Source: Enterobacteriaceae bacterium RIT693 (GTDB lineage Bacteria; Pseudomonadota; Gammaproteobacteria; Enterobacterales; Enterobacteriaceae). Taken from it: DNA of 64,000 nt. The notes beneath the pieces are model-generated. The model saw only the letters and a program-made list of their open reading frames with translations. It did no database searches and was not told where the DNA came from. Where the stretch lies: assembly GCA_009668225.1 (NCBI GenBank), contig WJYK01000005.1:248001-312000 (forward strand). The letters are read 5' to 3'. Shown here piece by piece: positions 37,172 through 46,190 of the stretch; positions within the stretch are counted from its first letter, which is position 1, and every line of letters starts with the position of its first letter. The position numbers and the translations under genes were made by a program.

Positions 37172-38677
37172 TTATGGCGTAATCAGGGATGCACTAGAGC
37201 ATAGCACTTCATTCAGGCGCTGCACGGCATGAACGATCTCTTCGTCACTGTAGCCGCCGAGTCCGAGCAAAATACCGGATTTCTGCCTGTCTGGCGTAAA
37301 CATATGCGACACCGCACGGACGGCAATCCCGGCCTGCATCGCCCGCTCTACAACCTGATGATCGTCCAGGCCGTGGCGCAGCCAAAGCACCATGTGCATG
37401 CCCTGGTCACAGGGCTGAAGCCAGGCCACGTCCGGGGAAATGTATTGTTCTACGGCGGCCATTAGCACTCGACGTTTTTCAGCATAGACTCCGCGCATTT
37501 TCCGCAGGTGGCGATCGAGATATCCTTCTGAAATAAAGCTCGCCAGCACGTGCTGGTCTGCACCCGGTGGCTGTCTGTCCATCAGGATACGTGCCCCGCA
37601 AAAGGCCGAAACCAGCTGTTTTGGTACCACGGCATAGCCGAGGCGCAAAGACGGGAAGAGGATTTTACTGAAGGTGCCGAGGTAAATGACGTTCTCCGGC
37701 CCCAGCCCCTGCAACGCCGGGAAAGGGTGACCCGCGTAGCGCATCTCGCTGTCGTAGTCGTCCTCGATAATCCAGGCATGGTTAGCCCGCGCCCACGCCA
37801 GCAAAGCGGCACGACGCGACATGCTGAGCGGCATGCCTAGCGGGTACTGATGCGAGGGCGTGACGAATGCGGCTCGGGCGTCAGGGGCCAGCTTTTTGCC
37901 CAGCTCAACGTCCAGCCCTTCGTCGTCAACGGCCACTCTGACCATCTTACGGTCATGGAACATGGTCTCAAACAGCGACGTGGCGCCGGGATAGCCGGGT
38001 TCCTCCATCCACACCGAATCTCCCACATCCAGCAGGATTTGCAGCGTAAGGTACAGGCCGTGCTGGTTGCCGGAAGTGATGATGACCTGCTCCGGGGTGC
38101 AGCGCACCGAGCGTGACTTCCTCACGTATTCACAGATGGCCTCACGCAGTGCCAGCGCGCCCTGCGGGTCGCCATAGCCCGACGGTGCGCCAGCCCCACG
38201 GGCGCGAATACGGTTGCCGAGCCTGCGCCACACGTCGTCCGGCGCGGTGTCGCCGACCGGGACGGAAACGGCAAACGGCCTGGGGGCCAGCGTTTTTAGC
38301 TGCTCACCCACTTTAGCAAATGCCAGGGCCTGGGCAGAAAGCGGGATTGTTGCCCCAGGGCGTGCTTGCTGAACCGGCCGCGGGATTTCCGGCGCGTAGG
38401 TTACCCGGGTGCCGGAGCCGTGTCTGGATTCCAGAAACCCTTCCGCGACCAGCTGCTCGAATGCTTCCAGGACGGTGCCGCGCGCCACGTTAAGTGCGCC
38501 AGCCAGCACGCGCGTGGAGGGCAGCAGGTCGCCGCTTTTCAACTCGCCTTTATGAATGGCGTTTTTCAGCGCTTTGGCTAACTGCAAACTGAGCTGCCCG
38601 CTGCGGCGATCAAGCTCGCCGATGGCGGGAATATCTACGGCTCGGGCTTTACGTGACATGAATTGTGGCTCGGTCAT
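37172..38677 (-). CDS. MocR/PdxR-type regulator (GntR HTH plus aminotransferase-like domain)
   Basis: The product is 501 residues from the ATG at 38677 (MTEPQFMSRKARAVDIPAIG); a longer open frame to 39046 overlaps the divergent gene and is not used. The winged helix of the GntR family covers residues 30-95 (LQLAKALKNAIHKGELKSGD, PSTRVLAGALNVARGTVLEA). The fold-type I PLP domain has TSGNQHGLYLTLQILLDVGD, TPSHQYPLGMPLS and the Lys site block YLGTFSKILFPSLRLGY. Such proteins control vitamin B6 or amino-acid genes. It is divergent from the PaiB-like gene across 78 bases and probably regulates it. Confidence 0.93.
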   Translation of the reverse strand: MTEPQFMSRKARAVDIPAIGELDRRSGQLSLQLAKALKNAIHKGELKSGDLLPSTRVLAGALNVARGTVLEAFEQLVAEGFLESRHGSGTRVTYAPEIPRPVQQARPGATIPLSAQALAFAKVGEQLKTLAPRPFAVSVPVGDTAPDDVWRRLGNRIRARGAGAPSGYGDPQGALALREAICEYVRKSRSVRCTPEQVIITSGNQHGLYLTLQILLDVGDSVWMEEPGYPGATSLFETMFHDRKMVRVAVDDEGLDVELGKKLAPDARAAFVTPSHQYPLGMPLSMSRRAALLAWARANHAWIIEDDYDSEMRYAGHPFPALQGLGPENVIYLGTFSKILFPSLRLGYAVVPKQLVSAFCGARILMDRQPPGADQHVLASFISEGYLDRHLRKMRGVYAEKRRVLMAAVEQYISPDVAWLQPCDQGMHMVLWLRHGLDDHQVVERAMQAGIAVRAVSHMFTPDRQKSGILLGLGGYSDEEIVHAVQRLNEVLCSSASLITP

Positions 38678-38755
38678 ATTGCGAGAATCTGGTTCTTTAT
38701 CATAAACCACTTTGGCCATAAGCTGCGTAAAATCACCGCTAATAAAGGGCTGCAA

Positions 38756-39397
38756 ATGTACATTCCTCGTCATTTCCAGGAGCACGATATTGATGTGCTT
38801 CAGGGGCTTATCAGGGCCAATCCTCTGGGCATGCTGATTGTGCAGTGTGAAGGCGTGCTGGAGGCTTTTGATATCCCCTTTGCGCTTTGCCCGGATGAGG
38901 GCAAACTCGGTACGCTCCGGGCGCATATCGCCCGCGCTAACCCACTCTGGCGCGCGCTCCAGCCGGCACAGGAAGTGCTGGTGGTGTTTCGCGGCCCGCA
39001 GGGCTATATCTCTCCGGGCTGGTATCCGGGCAAGCTGGAACATCATAAAGAGGTGCCGACCTGGAACTATCAGACCGTGCAGGCGCGGGGGAAAATCACC
39101 GTGCAGGATGATGCGGATTTTGTGCTTCGGCAGATAACCAGCCTGACGCGCCAGCAGGAAGCGCCGATGGAAATGCCGTGGCAGGTCAGCGATGCGCCGC
39201 CGGCGTTTATCGAGGCGATGCTGAAGGCCATCGTCGGAATAGAAATTCCTCTGGCCTCGCTTATCGGCAAGACAAAACTCGGGCAGAACAAAAAGATTGA
39301 AGATCAGGCCGGAGTCGCTCAGGGGCTGATGGCGAAAGGCGAGTGTGAAATTGGCGAGGCGATGCTGGCAAGCCTGGCTAAGCGCAGCGGGGATTAA
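38756..39397 (+). CDS. PaiB-like FMN-binding negative transcriptional regulator family protein
   Basis: The product is 213 residues from the ATG at 38756 (MYIPRHFQEHDIDVLQGLIR), with AAGGGC upstream. The split-barrel FMN-binding fold is recognisable from LGMLIVQ, LRAHIARANPLWRAL, VVFRGPQGYISPGWYP and PTWNYQTVQARGKI. The C-terminal LIGKTKLGQNKKIEDQAGV is also a family block. Bacillus PaiB negatively affects sporulation and protease genes; in enterobacteria the role is undefined. Its stop overlaps that of the convergent LysR gene by four bases. Confidence 0.9.
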   Translation: MYIPRHFQEHDIDVLQGLIRANPLGMLIVQCEGVLEAFDIPFALCPDEGKLGTLRAHIARANPLWRALQPAQEVLVVFRGPQGYISPGWYPGKLEHHKEVPTWNYQTVQARGKITVQDDADFVLRQITSLTRQQEAPMEMPWQVSDAPPAFIEAMLKAIVGIEIPLASLIGKTKLGQNKKIEDQAGVAQGLMAKGECEIGEAMLASLAKRSGD

Positions 39398-40251
39398 TGC
39401 TCAGGCTGCTGGAATAGCGCCAGCAGGGTAGTAATTTGCTCATCCAGCGGGGCTAAATCCTTTTTTACAATCAGGTGCAAGGGGGTGGCTCGTCTTGCGC
39501 CGTGGCTTAGCTGCAGCGGCTTGAGGGTGCCGTTCTCAAGCTGCGAAGCAATGCGTTCTTCCGGCAGCCAGCCGTAGCCAACCTGCCAGGTGACAGCCTC
39601 GCAGGCGGCATCAAGCGTGGAGAACGTCCAACCTGCCGTTTGCGGGGAGTCATTCCCACTTTGCCCGGCAATGCGGATCAGCGGATAGTTAGCCAGATCG
39701 GCTTCTTCTGGCGGCGTTGGAAGCTGGTGTAGGGGGTGATCGCGGTGCGCTACGGCAACAAAATCAACGTTTCTGAGCCACTGCCCGCGGCCCGTGAGGT
39801 CCTGGCGACGGGTTAACACCATGACATCCGCCTCTGCCATATCGGCACCGTCGTTTTCCAGAATTTCCGTCAGGTGAACCTGCGTGCTGGCGTGCAACTG
39901 CTGGAACTGGTGCAGGATGGCGAATAGCCTGGAGCGGGGAAAAATGCTGTCCACCACTAAATCAATGCGGGTTCTGATGCCCTTTTTTAACGAAGCTGCG
40001 TGGCTTTCAACATAGTGAAAGCTTTTCAGTAGCGGGCGAACCTGCGTCAACAGCAGTTCCCCTTCGGGGGTCAACACTGCTCTGCGCCCTTCTGTCTTAA
40101 GCAGGGCAACGCCAAGCCGCTCCTGAAGCAGGGAGAGGTTGTAGCTGACGGAAGACTGGCTGCGGAAGGTTGCTTCTGCCGCTTTGGCGAAGCTGCCAAG
40201 CTCAATAACCCGATCAAGAAGTACCCACTGCTCAAGCGTTGTCTTATGCAT
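39394..40251 (-). CDS. LysR-family regulator, probably of padC
   Basis: The product is 285 residues. The N-terminal winged HTH reads LGSFAKAAEATFRSQSSVSY, NLSLLQERLGVALLKTEGRR. The ligand domain follows (RTRIDLVVDSIFPRSRLFAI ...). It is divergent from the phenolic acid decarboxylase gene with 97 bases between the starts. This is the standard arrangement for a LysR activator of its neighbour, so it probably responds to hydroxycinnamic acids; that is inference. Confidence 0.9.
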   Translation of the reverse strand: MHKTTLEQWVLLDRVIELGSFAKAAEATFRSQSSVSYNLSLLQERLGVALLKTEGRRAVLTPEGELLLTQVRPLLKSFHYVESHAASLKKGIRTRIDLVVDSIFPRSRLFAILHQFQQLHASTQVHLTEILENDGADMAEADVMVLTRRQDLTGRGQWLRNVDFVAVAHRDHPLHQLPTPPEEADLANYPLIRIAGQSGNDSPQTAGWTFSTLDAACEAVTWQVGYGWLPEERIASQLENGTLKPLQLSHGARRATPLHLIVKKDLAPLDEQITTLLALFQQPEH

Positions 40252-40348
40252 ATCATCTAAAAAGTAGATTAATTTGATGTGAAATTAGCGTTATTCATCG
40301 AAAATGTGAAGGCCTATGATGCGTTTAACCCCACAGAGGAGCGTAATC

Positions 40349-40855
40349 ATGAGTCACTTTGATAAACACGATTTGAGCGAGTTCGTCGGTAAACATCTGG
40401 TTTATACCTACGATAATGGCTGGAACTACGAGATTTATGTAAAAAATTCGACCACGCTTGATTACCGTATTCACAGCGGTATTGTGGCTGACCGCTGGGT
40501 GAAAAATCAGTATGCACATATCGTTCGCGTGGCAGGCAGCGTGTATAAAATCTCCTGGACAGAGCCTACCGGAACGGACGTCAGCCTGATTGTTAATCTC
40601 GGCGATAAGCTGTTCCATGGGACAATTTTCTTCCCGCGCTGGGTGATCAATAACCCGGAGAAAACAGTTTGTTTTCAGAATGACCATATCAAGAAAATGG
40701 AATCGCTACGCGAAGCTGGCCCGGCCTATCCGACTGAGGTGATCGATGAATTTGCGACCATCACCTTTGTTCGCGACTGCGGTGAGAATAACGAAGACGT
40801 TATTGCCTGTGCCGCCAGCGATCTGCCGGCGGACTTTCCAGAAAATCTGAAATAA
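40349..40855 (+). CDS. padC: Phenolic acid decarboxylase
   Basis: The product is 168 residues from the ATG at 40349 (MSHFDKHDLSEFVGKHLVYT), with GAGGAG at good spacing; an in-frame ATG 11 codons earlier lacks this. The family signature is strong: YTYDNGWNYEIYVKN, KNQYAHIVRVAGSVYKISWT, EPTGTDVSLIVN and FFPRWVINNPEKT. The enzyme decarboxylates ferulic, p-coumaric and caffeic acids to 4-vinyl phenols without a cofactor and detoxifies plant phenolics. It suggests a plant-associated or gut lifestyle. Confidence 0.96.
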   Translation: MSHFDKHDLSEFVGKHLVYTYDNGWNYEIYVKNSTTLDYRIHSGIVADRWVKNQYAHIVRVAGSVYKISWTEPTGTDVSLIVNLGDKLFHGTIFFPRWVINNPEKTVCFQNDHIKKMESLREAGPAYPTEVIDEFATITFVRDCGENNEDVIACAASDLPADFPENLK

Positions 40856-40858
40856 GCG

Positions 40859-41908
40859 TTATCCCGGCAGACGGCTTTTGGGCCTGCCGGGCCCCAGCAG
40901 AATAGCCAGTTTGGCTCCGCCCTGAGTTGACTCCATCAGGATCTTACAGACGCTGGTCAGCGGCACCGAGAGCAGCATGCCAACCGGGCCGAGCAACCAG
41001 CCCCAGAACAGCAGTGAGAGGAACACCACAAAGGTCGACATCCCCAGCCCGCGCCCCATCATGCGGGGTTCCAGAATATTCCCCAGTACCATGTGCACCA
41101 CCAGGAACAGCGCCCCGACCATCAGCATTTCATAGGTGCCGTTAAGCAAGAAGGCCTGAATCATCGGCGGAACGGCAGAGATAACGGAGCCGATGTTGGG
41201 AATGTAGTTGAGTAGAAAGCCCAGCACGCCCCACATCAGCGCAAACTGCACGCCCAGCAGCTTTAATCCCAGCCAGATTACGACGCCGGTCAGCAGGCTG
41301 ATAAAGGTTTTTAGCGCCAGATAGTGAGTGACGCCCTTCAGCGCACGGTGCATTCCGGCGATATGGATCTTCGGGTTAGCCAGCGCGAAGCGCAGCTTGT
41401 AGGGCACGTGGCGCACCTCAAACAGCATAAAAATCACCGTCATCGCCAGCAGCAAAATGCTGGCCATCGCCCCGGAAAGGCCGGTCATTAAGGTAGTGGC
41501 AAAGGTCATCAGCTTGTCGGAGTCCAGCTTTTGCAGCATGCGTTCCGGCGACAGCGGCAGGTGGAGGAACGGCATGGCGTGCTCAATTTCGCGGACCTTC
41601 TGGGTCAGCAGTTTGTTGAACTGCGGCAGTTGTTCCATAAAGTCATTCATTGAGGTCGCCAGCACGCCAACCAGCAGCGTGAGCACTATCAGCATCACAA
41701 ATACCACGATAGTAATGGCCAGGGGGCGGTTGAGGCCCCGGCGCATAAACCAGGTGACCAGCGGGTTGAGAACGATGGCGAAGAACAGCGCCAGCAGCAA
41801 CTGAACGACGATGTCGGCGGCGGCGTGAATGCCGGCGAGAATAATCACCAGTGCCGAAAGTTTTAGCAGAATATGCAGTCCGGTTTTATCGAGTTGAGGG
41901 GGAGTCAT
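40859..41908 (-). CDS. yhhT: AI-2E family membrane protein YhhT
   Basis: The product is 349 residues with about eight hydrophobic segments (KLSALVIILAGIHAAADIVV, ITIVVFVMLIVLTLLVGVLA, FVVFLSLLFWGWLLGPVGML). It belongs to the AI-2E/PerM-type exporter family; the substrate of YhhT is not settled. The position next to dcrB matches E. coli, though yhhS, which lies between them there, is absent. It converges on padC with a 3-base gap. Confidence 0.92.
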   Translation of the reverse strand: MTPPQLDKTGLHILLKLSALVIILAGIHAAADIVVQLLLALFFAIVLNPLVTWFMRRGLNRPLAITIVVFVMLIVLTLLVGVLATSMNDFMEQLPQFNKLLTQKVREIEHAMPFLHLPLSPERMLQKLDSDKLMTFATTLMTGLSGAMASILLLAMTVIFMLFEVRHVPYKLRFALANPKIHIAGMHRALKGVTHYLALKTFISLLTGVVIWLGLKLLGVQFALMWGVLGFLLNYIPNIGSVISAVPPMIQAFLLNGTYEMLMVGALFLVVHMVLGNILEPRMMGRGLGMSTFVVFLSLLFWGWLLGPVGMLLSVPLTSVCKILMESTQGGAKLAILLGPGRPKSRLPG

Positions 41909-41989
41909 GCAGACGTCCTGTCAGGAAAGGGTGCTTTTAGTGTAGTGCTTCCCGGGCGCGAGGCTGCGGCAGCCTGTCTGAAAATGAAG

Positions 41990-42022
41990 AAAAAAAATGG
42001 CCCCGCGAGAGGCGGAGCCATT
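41990..42022 (-). terminator. Terminator of dcrB
   Basis: On the minus strand AATGGCTCCGC pairs with GCGGGGCCATT (one mismatch), followed by a run of T's (41991-41998 as A's on the plus strand), 18 bases past the dcrB stop. Confidence 0.8.
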
Positions 42023-42039
42023 GATGCATCGCGCAGCGA

Positions 42040-42597
42040 TTACTTGATGGCGATGGTGTTGATGATGTTTTCCGCGTTGGTCTGCGCCAGCTGCTGGTTA
42101 TCCGCAGGCAGCGTTATTTGCATGGTCAGCAGCTTGTCGTCCACTTTCCCAAGGATGATGGAAGAGTAGGCGGTCTGGCCTTTGGCAGAGATAACGCTGT
42201 CCAGCTGTTGCAGCGTGTGGCCTTTAATCTCGATGGATTTGTTGGTCACGACCTGAAGCTGCGGGTCACGCGCGCGCTGCTGATCTTCCAGACGTTTTGC
42301 CAGCGCGGCAAGGTCGTCAGTGGTGTTGTCGCCGACAATCACGATCACCGCTTTCTGGCCGGTCGCGTCAGAATAAACGTGCATGTTGTTGGACTGTGTG
42401 CCCACTTTGCCGCTCTGATCGGTCATGTCTGCCGGCAGGGCGAAGCTCAGCTTGCCGTCCAGCAGTTCGATAGGCTGGCCACTGGCGCTGCTGGCTGCCT
42501 GACTACCGGCGGTAGCGGTTTTGCTGTCGTTATTGTCACAGGCGGCAAGACCCACTACCAGCAGGCCAATACCGACATATTTTACCAGGTTGCGCAT
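42040..42597 (-). CDS. dcrB: Lipoprotein DcrB
   Basis: The product is 185 residues from the ATG at 42597 ([20 protein letters not shown]), the E. coli length, with GGAAAGGAA upstream. A lipobox (LAAC) gives a lipid-anchored periplasmic protein with acylated C20. The conserved block [20 protein letters not shown] matches E. coli DcrB, needed for infection by phages C1 and C6 and linked to lipoprotein maturation and stress. Confidence 0.96.
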   Translation of the reverse strand: MRNLVKYVGIGLLVVGLAACDNNDSKTATAGSQAASSASGQPIELLDGKLSFALPADMTDQSGKVGTQSNNMHVYSDATGQKAVIVIVGDNTTDDLAALAKRLEDQQRARDPQLQVVTNKSIEIKGHTLQQLDSVISAKGQTAYSSIILGKVDDKLLTMQITLPADNQQLAQTNAENIINTIAIK

Positions 42598-42669
42598 CGC
42601 GTTATTCCTTTCCGTTAGCAAGCCACAAGGCCGATGCCTGCATCTTAACACAAGATATTCGGCCCGCGT

Positions 42670-43335
42670 TTAACCTGGCTGTAGCGCGGAGATTTCGGAT
42701 TTATCTGCGAGGCGTTTCAACAGCATATTCAGCAATACGCCGTACATCGGCAGGAAGAAAATCAGGCTGATAAGGACTTTGAAGCAGTAATCGACCACGG
42801 CGATTTCCACCCAATGCTGGGCCATAAAGGCGTCCGGGCTGCGCCAGAAGGCGATAAAGAAGAACGACAGCGTGTCGCTCACGTTGCCAAACAGCGTGGA
42901 AGCGGTAGGCGCTAGCCACCAGCAGCGGTTTTGACGCAGGCGGTTGAAGACGTGCACGTCGAGGATCTGGCCGAGCGCATAGGCCATAAAGCTGGCGATT
43001 GCGATACGGGCAACGAACAGGTTGAAGTGGGTTAGCGCTTCAAAGCCCTGCCAGCTTCCCATGTAAAACAGGGCCGAGATGCCGTAGGAGATAACCAGCG
43101 CCGGGATCATTACCGCGAAAATAATGCGTCGCGCCAGCGGAGCGCCAAAAATACGCACCGTGAGGTCGGTCGCCAGGAAGATAAACGGGAAGCTGAAGGC
43201 GCCCCAGGTCGTATGAAACCCGAAGACGGAGACCGGAAGCTGAACCAGATAGTTGCTGGAGGTGATCACCAGCAAATGAAAAAGCGATAGCCAAAACAGC
43301 GCATTAGTGCGCTGGCGAGTGCTGAACTGCATCAT
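42670..43335 (-). CDS. yhhQ: Queuosine precursor transporter YhhQ
   Basis: The product is 221 residues with six to seven hydrophobic segments. NALFWLSLFHLLVITSSNYL, HTTWGAFSFPFIFLATDLTV and MAYALGQILDVHVFNRLRQ are family blocks. It imports 7-cyano-7-deazaguanine (preQ0) and preQ1 for queuosine tRNA modification. The place between dcrB and tusA is the same as in E. coli. Confidence 0.96.
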   Translation of the reverse strand: MMQFSTRQRTNALFWLSLFHLLVITSSNYLVQLPVSVFGFHTTWGAFSFPFIFLATDLTVRIFGAPLARRIIFAVMIPALVISYGISALFYMGSWQGFEALTHFNLFVARIAIASFMAYALGQILDVHVFNRLRQNRCWWLAPTASTLFGNVSDTLSFFFIAFWRSPDAFMAQHWVEIAVVDYCFKVLISLIFFLPMYGVLLNMLLKRLADKSEISALQPG

Positions 43336-43509
43336 GTTGTAGCCTTTTTAGTAGTGGGGTGAGGGAACCCAGTCAAAAATGTAAAGCGCGGGGATGATAC
43401 TGCTTTAGCTTTTCATTGCAATGGTTAATTTTAACGCAATCGTTCACGCGGCTTGCGCCAGATTTTCCCCGGCGTAAACTAGCGCGGTTTTTGACGACCT
43501 GAGAGTGCT

Positions 43510-43755
43510 ATGACCGATTTGTTCGCAACCCCCGACCATACGCTGGACGCCCTTGGCCTGCGCTGCCCGGAGCCGGTGATGATGGTGCGCAAAACCGTGC
43601 GCAATATGCCCGTAGGCGAAACGCTGCTGGTGATAGCCGACGACCCGGCCACCACGCGCGATATCCCGGGCTTCTGCCGCTTTATGGAACACGAGCTGGT
43701 CGCCAGCGAAACCGACGCGCTGCCTTACCGTTATTTGCTGCGTAAGAGCCATTAA
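43510..43755 (+). CDS. tusA: Sulphurtransferase TusA
   Basis: The product is 81 residues, the E. coli length. The Cys in the [20 protein letters not shown] motif (C20) accepts persulphide from IscS. It passes sulphur to TusBCD-MnmA for 2-thiouridine in tRNA. It converges on zntA and is divergent from yhhQ. Confidence 0.97.
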   Translation: MTDLFATPDHTLDALGLRCPEPVMMVRKTVRNMPVGETLLVIADDPATTRDIPGFCRFMEHELVASETDALPYRYLLRKSH

Positions 43756-43792
43756 ACGAGGCGCATGTTCGCGCCCCGTTATCTTTCGAAAA

Positions 43793-46006
43793 CTATTTCT
43801 TCCGCAGCAGGCGAATGGCGTTCGCCGTGACCAGCGCGGTAGCGCCTGAGTCTGCCAGCACCGCCAGCCACAGGCCGGTCAGACCGAGCAGGGTGGTGAC
43901 CAGGAAAATCCCCTTCAGCCCCAGCGCAATCGTCACGTTCTGGCGAATGTTGTTATGGGTGGCTCTGGCGAGCCGCACCATGCTGGCCAGCTCGGTCAGG
44001 CGGTTGTGGGTCAGGGCGGCATCTGCGGTTTCCAGCGCGACGTCCGTGCCGCTGCCCATGGCGATGCCGATGGTGGCCGCTTTCATCGCCGGGGCATCGT
44101 TGATGCCGTCGCCGACCATCGCCAGCGGCGCGGTAGCATTCAGTTTGTTCACCGCCGCCACTTTGTCTGCCGGGAGCAGGCTGGCGCGGTAATCAATGCC
44201 CAGTTCGCTGGCTATTGCCGCCGCCGCGCGTGGGTTATCCCCCGTCAGCATCACGCCCTGAATGCCCAGTTGATGAAGGGCGGTAACCGCTTCACGCGCG
44301 TCGCTGCGCAAAGTGTCACGCATGGCGATGGTGCCCAGCAGCTGCCCTGAACGCAGTACCACGATGACCGTCTGGCCCTCTTCTTCCTGCTTCGCGATAC
44401 GTTGCTGCCAGACTTCGTTGAGTGTCTGAGCGTCAAGTTTGGACGGTGAGCTGAGCAACAGCGTTTCACCCTGGATATTCGCTTCAACGCCAACCCCGGC
44501 CAGCGCGCGGTGATTTTCCGCGGCGAAAGCTGGCAAATTACGCTGCTGTGCTGCGCTCACAATGGCCTGCGCCAGCGGGTGCGTGGAGCCCTGTTCGACC
44601 GCGGCGGCGAGCGCCAGGAGCTGGTCTTCTTCTATCCCGTCTGCCACGGCAATGGCGGTGACCTGCGGTTTACCCGCCGTTAGCGTGCCGGTTTTATCGA
44701 AGGCGACCTGCTGTATTTGACCGAGACGCTCCAGCGCCGCGCCGCCTTTAATCAACGCCCCACGGCGTGCGGCTGCGGCAAGGCCGGAAGTAATCGCCGC
44801 AGGCGTGGAGATAACCAGCGCGCACGGGCAGCCGATAAGCAGCAGCGTCAGGCCTTTATAGATCCACGGTTCCCAGGTTTGTCCGAACAGCAAAGGGGGA
44901 ACGACGGCGGTCAGTAACGCGAGAAGCATGACGATCGGCGTGTAAATCCGGCTAAAGCGATCGATAAAGCGTTCGATGGGCGCGCGGCGCTCCTCGGCTT
45001 CCTCAATCAACCGCAGAATGCGGTCGATGGCGCTGTCGCCGGGCTCGGAAATCACCTCCAGCTGAACAAGGCGATCCACGCTGGTGCTGCCTGCGGCGAC
45101 TTTTTCGCCCCGCTGGCGCTCTACCGGCACGGATTCCCCGGTTAAGGCGCTTTCATCAAAGCTGGCAAAACCGCTGAGCAGGCGACCGTCGGCGGGCAGT
45201 CGGCCACCGGCGGCGACCTCAATTACGTCACCGGGGCGAAGATCGGCCTGAGCGACGGTTTCGCGCTCGCCGTCCCGGAGGCGAATAGCGACGTCCGGCT
45301 TTAACGCCATTAAGGCGCTTACCCCCCGGCGCGCACGGCTGGCGGCGTAGGATTCGAGACGTTCACCGATCAGAAACAGCAGTAAGACCATCGCCGCTTC
45401 GGCGGTGGCGCCGATAAACAGCGCGCCGATGGCGGCGACGCTCATCAGTGTTTCAATGGCAAACCAGTTGCCGCTGCGGATCAGGCGGACCGCCTGGCGA
45501 GCTATCGGCCACAGGCCAACCAGCGTGGTGGCGATAAACGCCAGATTGCCGAGCGGGTGGTTGAACTGCTCTAGCCCCCAGCTAACCACCATCAGCACAA
45601 TAAGCAGGATCAGCGGCAAGTTCTCTTGCAGGCCGCTGCTTTTTTCCTGTTTCGGCGCATTGCCTGCATTAAGGGTGTAGCCTGCGGCTTTAACCGCTTT
45701 TTCTACATCGCTGCGAACGTCGCGCGCCGAACTGACCAGCAGCTTTTCTGTCGAAAACACCACCTGAACCTGCTGAACATCGGTAATCTGTTTCACCGCA
45801 TTTTCCACTTTGCGGGCGCAGGCCGCGCAGTCCATGCCTGCTACGTGCCAGCTGTATCGATTGCCGTTGTCGACGATTTCCGGCTCCGGTTTTTGCGCAG
45901 AACAGCTGTCGTCGGCGCAGCAGGAGGGGCCTTCTGCCGGTAACGGGTTAAGTTTGGCAAACGCAAACTGAGGTGGCTTTTTGCCGTCTTGAGGTGTGTT
46001 GAGCAT
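43793..46006 (-). CDS. zntA: Zinc/cadmium/lead-exporting P-type ATPase ZntA
   Basis: The product is 737 residues from the ATG at 46006 (MLNTPQDGKKPPQFAFAKLN), which has GGAGGGCGCC upstream. The N-terminal metal-binding domain has the CCADDSC cluster and GMDCAACARKV. The core has TGES, the CPC motif (GCPCALVIST), the phosphorylation site DKTGTLT, HP (STHPLA) and GDGINDAPAM. The inner-membrane pump expels Zn, Cd and Pb. The promoter carries a ZntR operator. Confidence 0.97.
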   Translation of the reverse strand: MLNTPQDGKKPPQFAFAKLNPLPAEGPSCCADDSCSAQKPEPEIVDNGNRYSWHVAGMDCAACARKVENAVKQITDVQQVQVVFSTEKLLVSSARDVRSDVEKAVKAAGYTLNAGNAPKQEKSSGLQENLPLILLIVLMVVSWGLEQFNHPLGNLAFIATTLVGLWPIARQAVRLIRSGNWFAIETLMSVAAIGALFIGATAEAAMVLLLFLIGERLESYAASRARRGVSALMALKPDVAIRLRDGERETVAQADLRPGDVIEVAAGGRLPADGRLLSGFASFDESALTGESVPVERQRGEKVAAGSTSVDRLVQLEVISEPGDSAIDRILRLIEEAEERRAPIERFIDRFSRIYTPIVMLLALLTAVVPPLLFGQTWEPWIYKGLTLLLIGCPCALVISTPAAITSGLAAAARRGALIKGGAALERLGQIQQVAFDKTGTLTAGKPQVTAIAVADGIEEDQLLALAAAVEQGSTHPLAQAIVSAAQQRNLPAFAAENHRALAGVGVEANIQGETLLLSSPSKLDAQTLNEVWQQRIAKQEEEGQTVIVVLRSGQLLGTIAMRDTLRSDAREAVTALHQLGIQGVMLTGDNPRAAAAIASELGIDYRASLLPADKVAAVNKLNATAPLAMVGDGINDAPAMKAATIGIAMGSGTDVALETADAALTHNRLTELASMVRLARATHNNIRQNVTIALGLKGIFLVTTLLGLTGLWLAVLADSGATALVTANAIRLLRKK

Positions 46007-46039
46007 GGCGCCCTCCGGTAATGATAATTTTCTCATTAC

Positions 46040-46075
46040 AGATGTTACTCTCTGGAGTCAACTCCAGAGTCAAGC
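46040..46075 (-). promoter_or_regulatory. zntA promoter with ZntR-type operator
   Basis: On the minus strand TTGACT (-35, from 46075) and TAACAT (-10) are separated by 20 bases, the overlong spacer typical of MerR-family-controlled promoters. The spacer holds the palindrome CTCTGGAGT/ACTCCAGAG (46050-46069), nearly the E. coli ZntR site. Zn-bound ZntR would distort it to activate zntA. Confidence 0.9.
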
Positions 46076-46190
46076 GGCTTTTTTGCCTGTTAACGTTTCT
46101 GGCTGACGGGCGGCAGTTTTCAGCATTGGCCTTTGCTTCCCCAGGGCGCTTCCCCTAGTATTATCCGCAGGTCGGGATGAGAATGAGTCG

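Noticed and set aside
43336-43400. Possible preQ1 riboswitch upstream of yhhQ
   Set aside because: A short TGGG/CCCA stem and an A-rich stretch occur before yhhQ on the minus strand, but the conserved preQ1 loop and tail sequences do not match.
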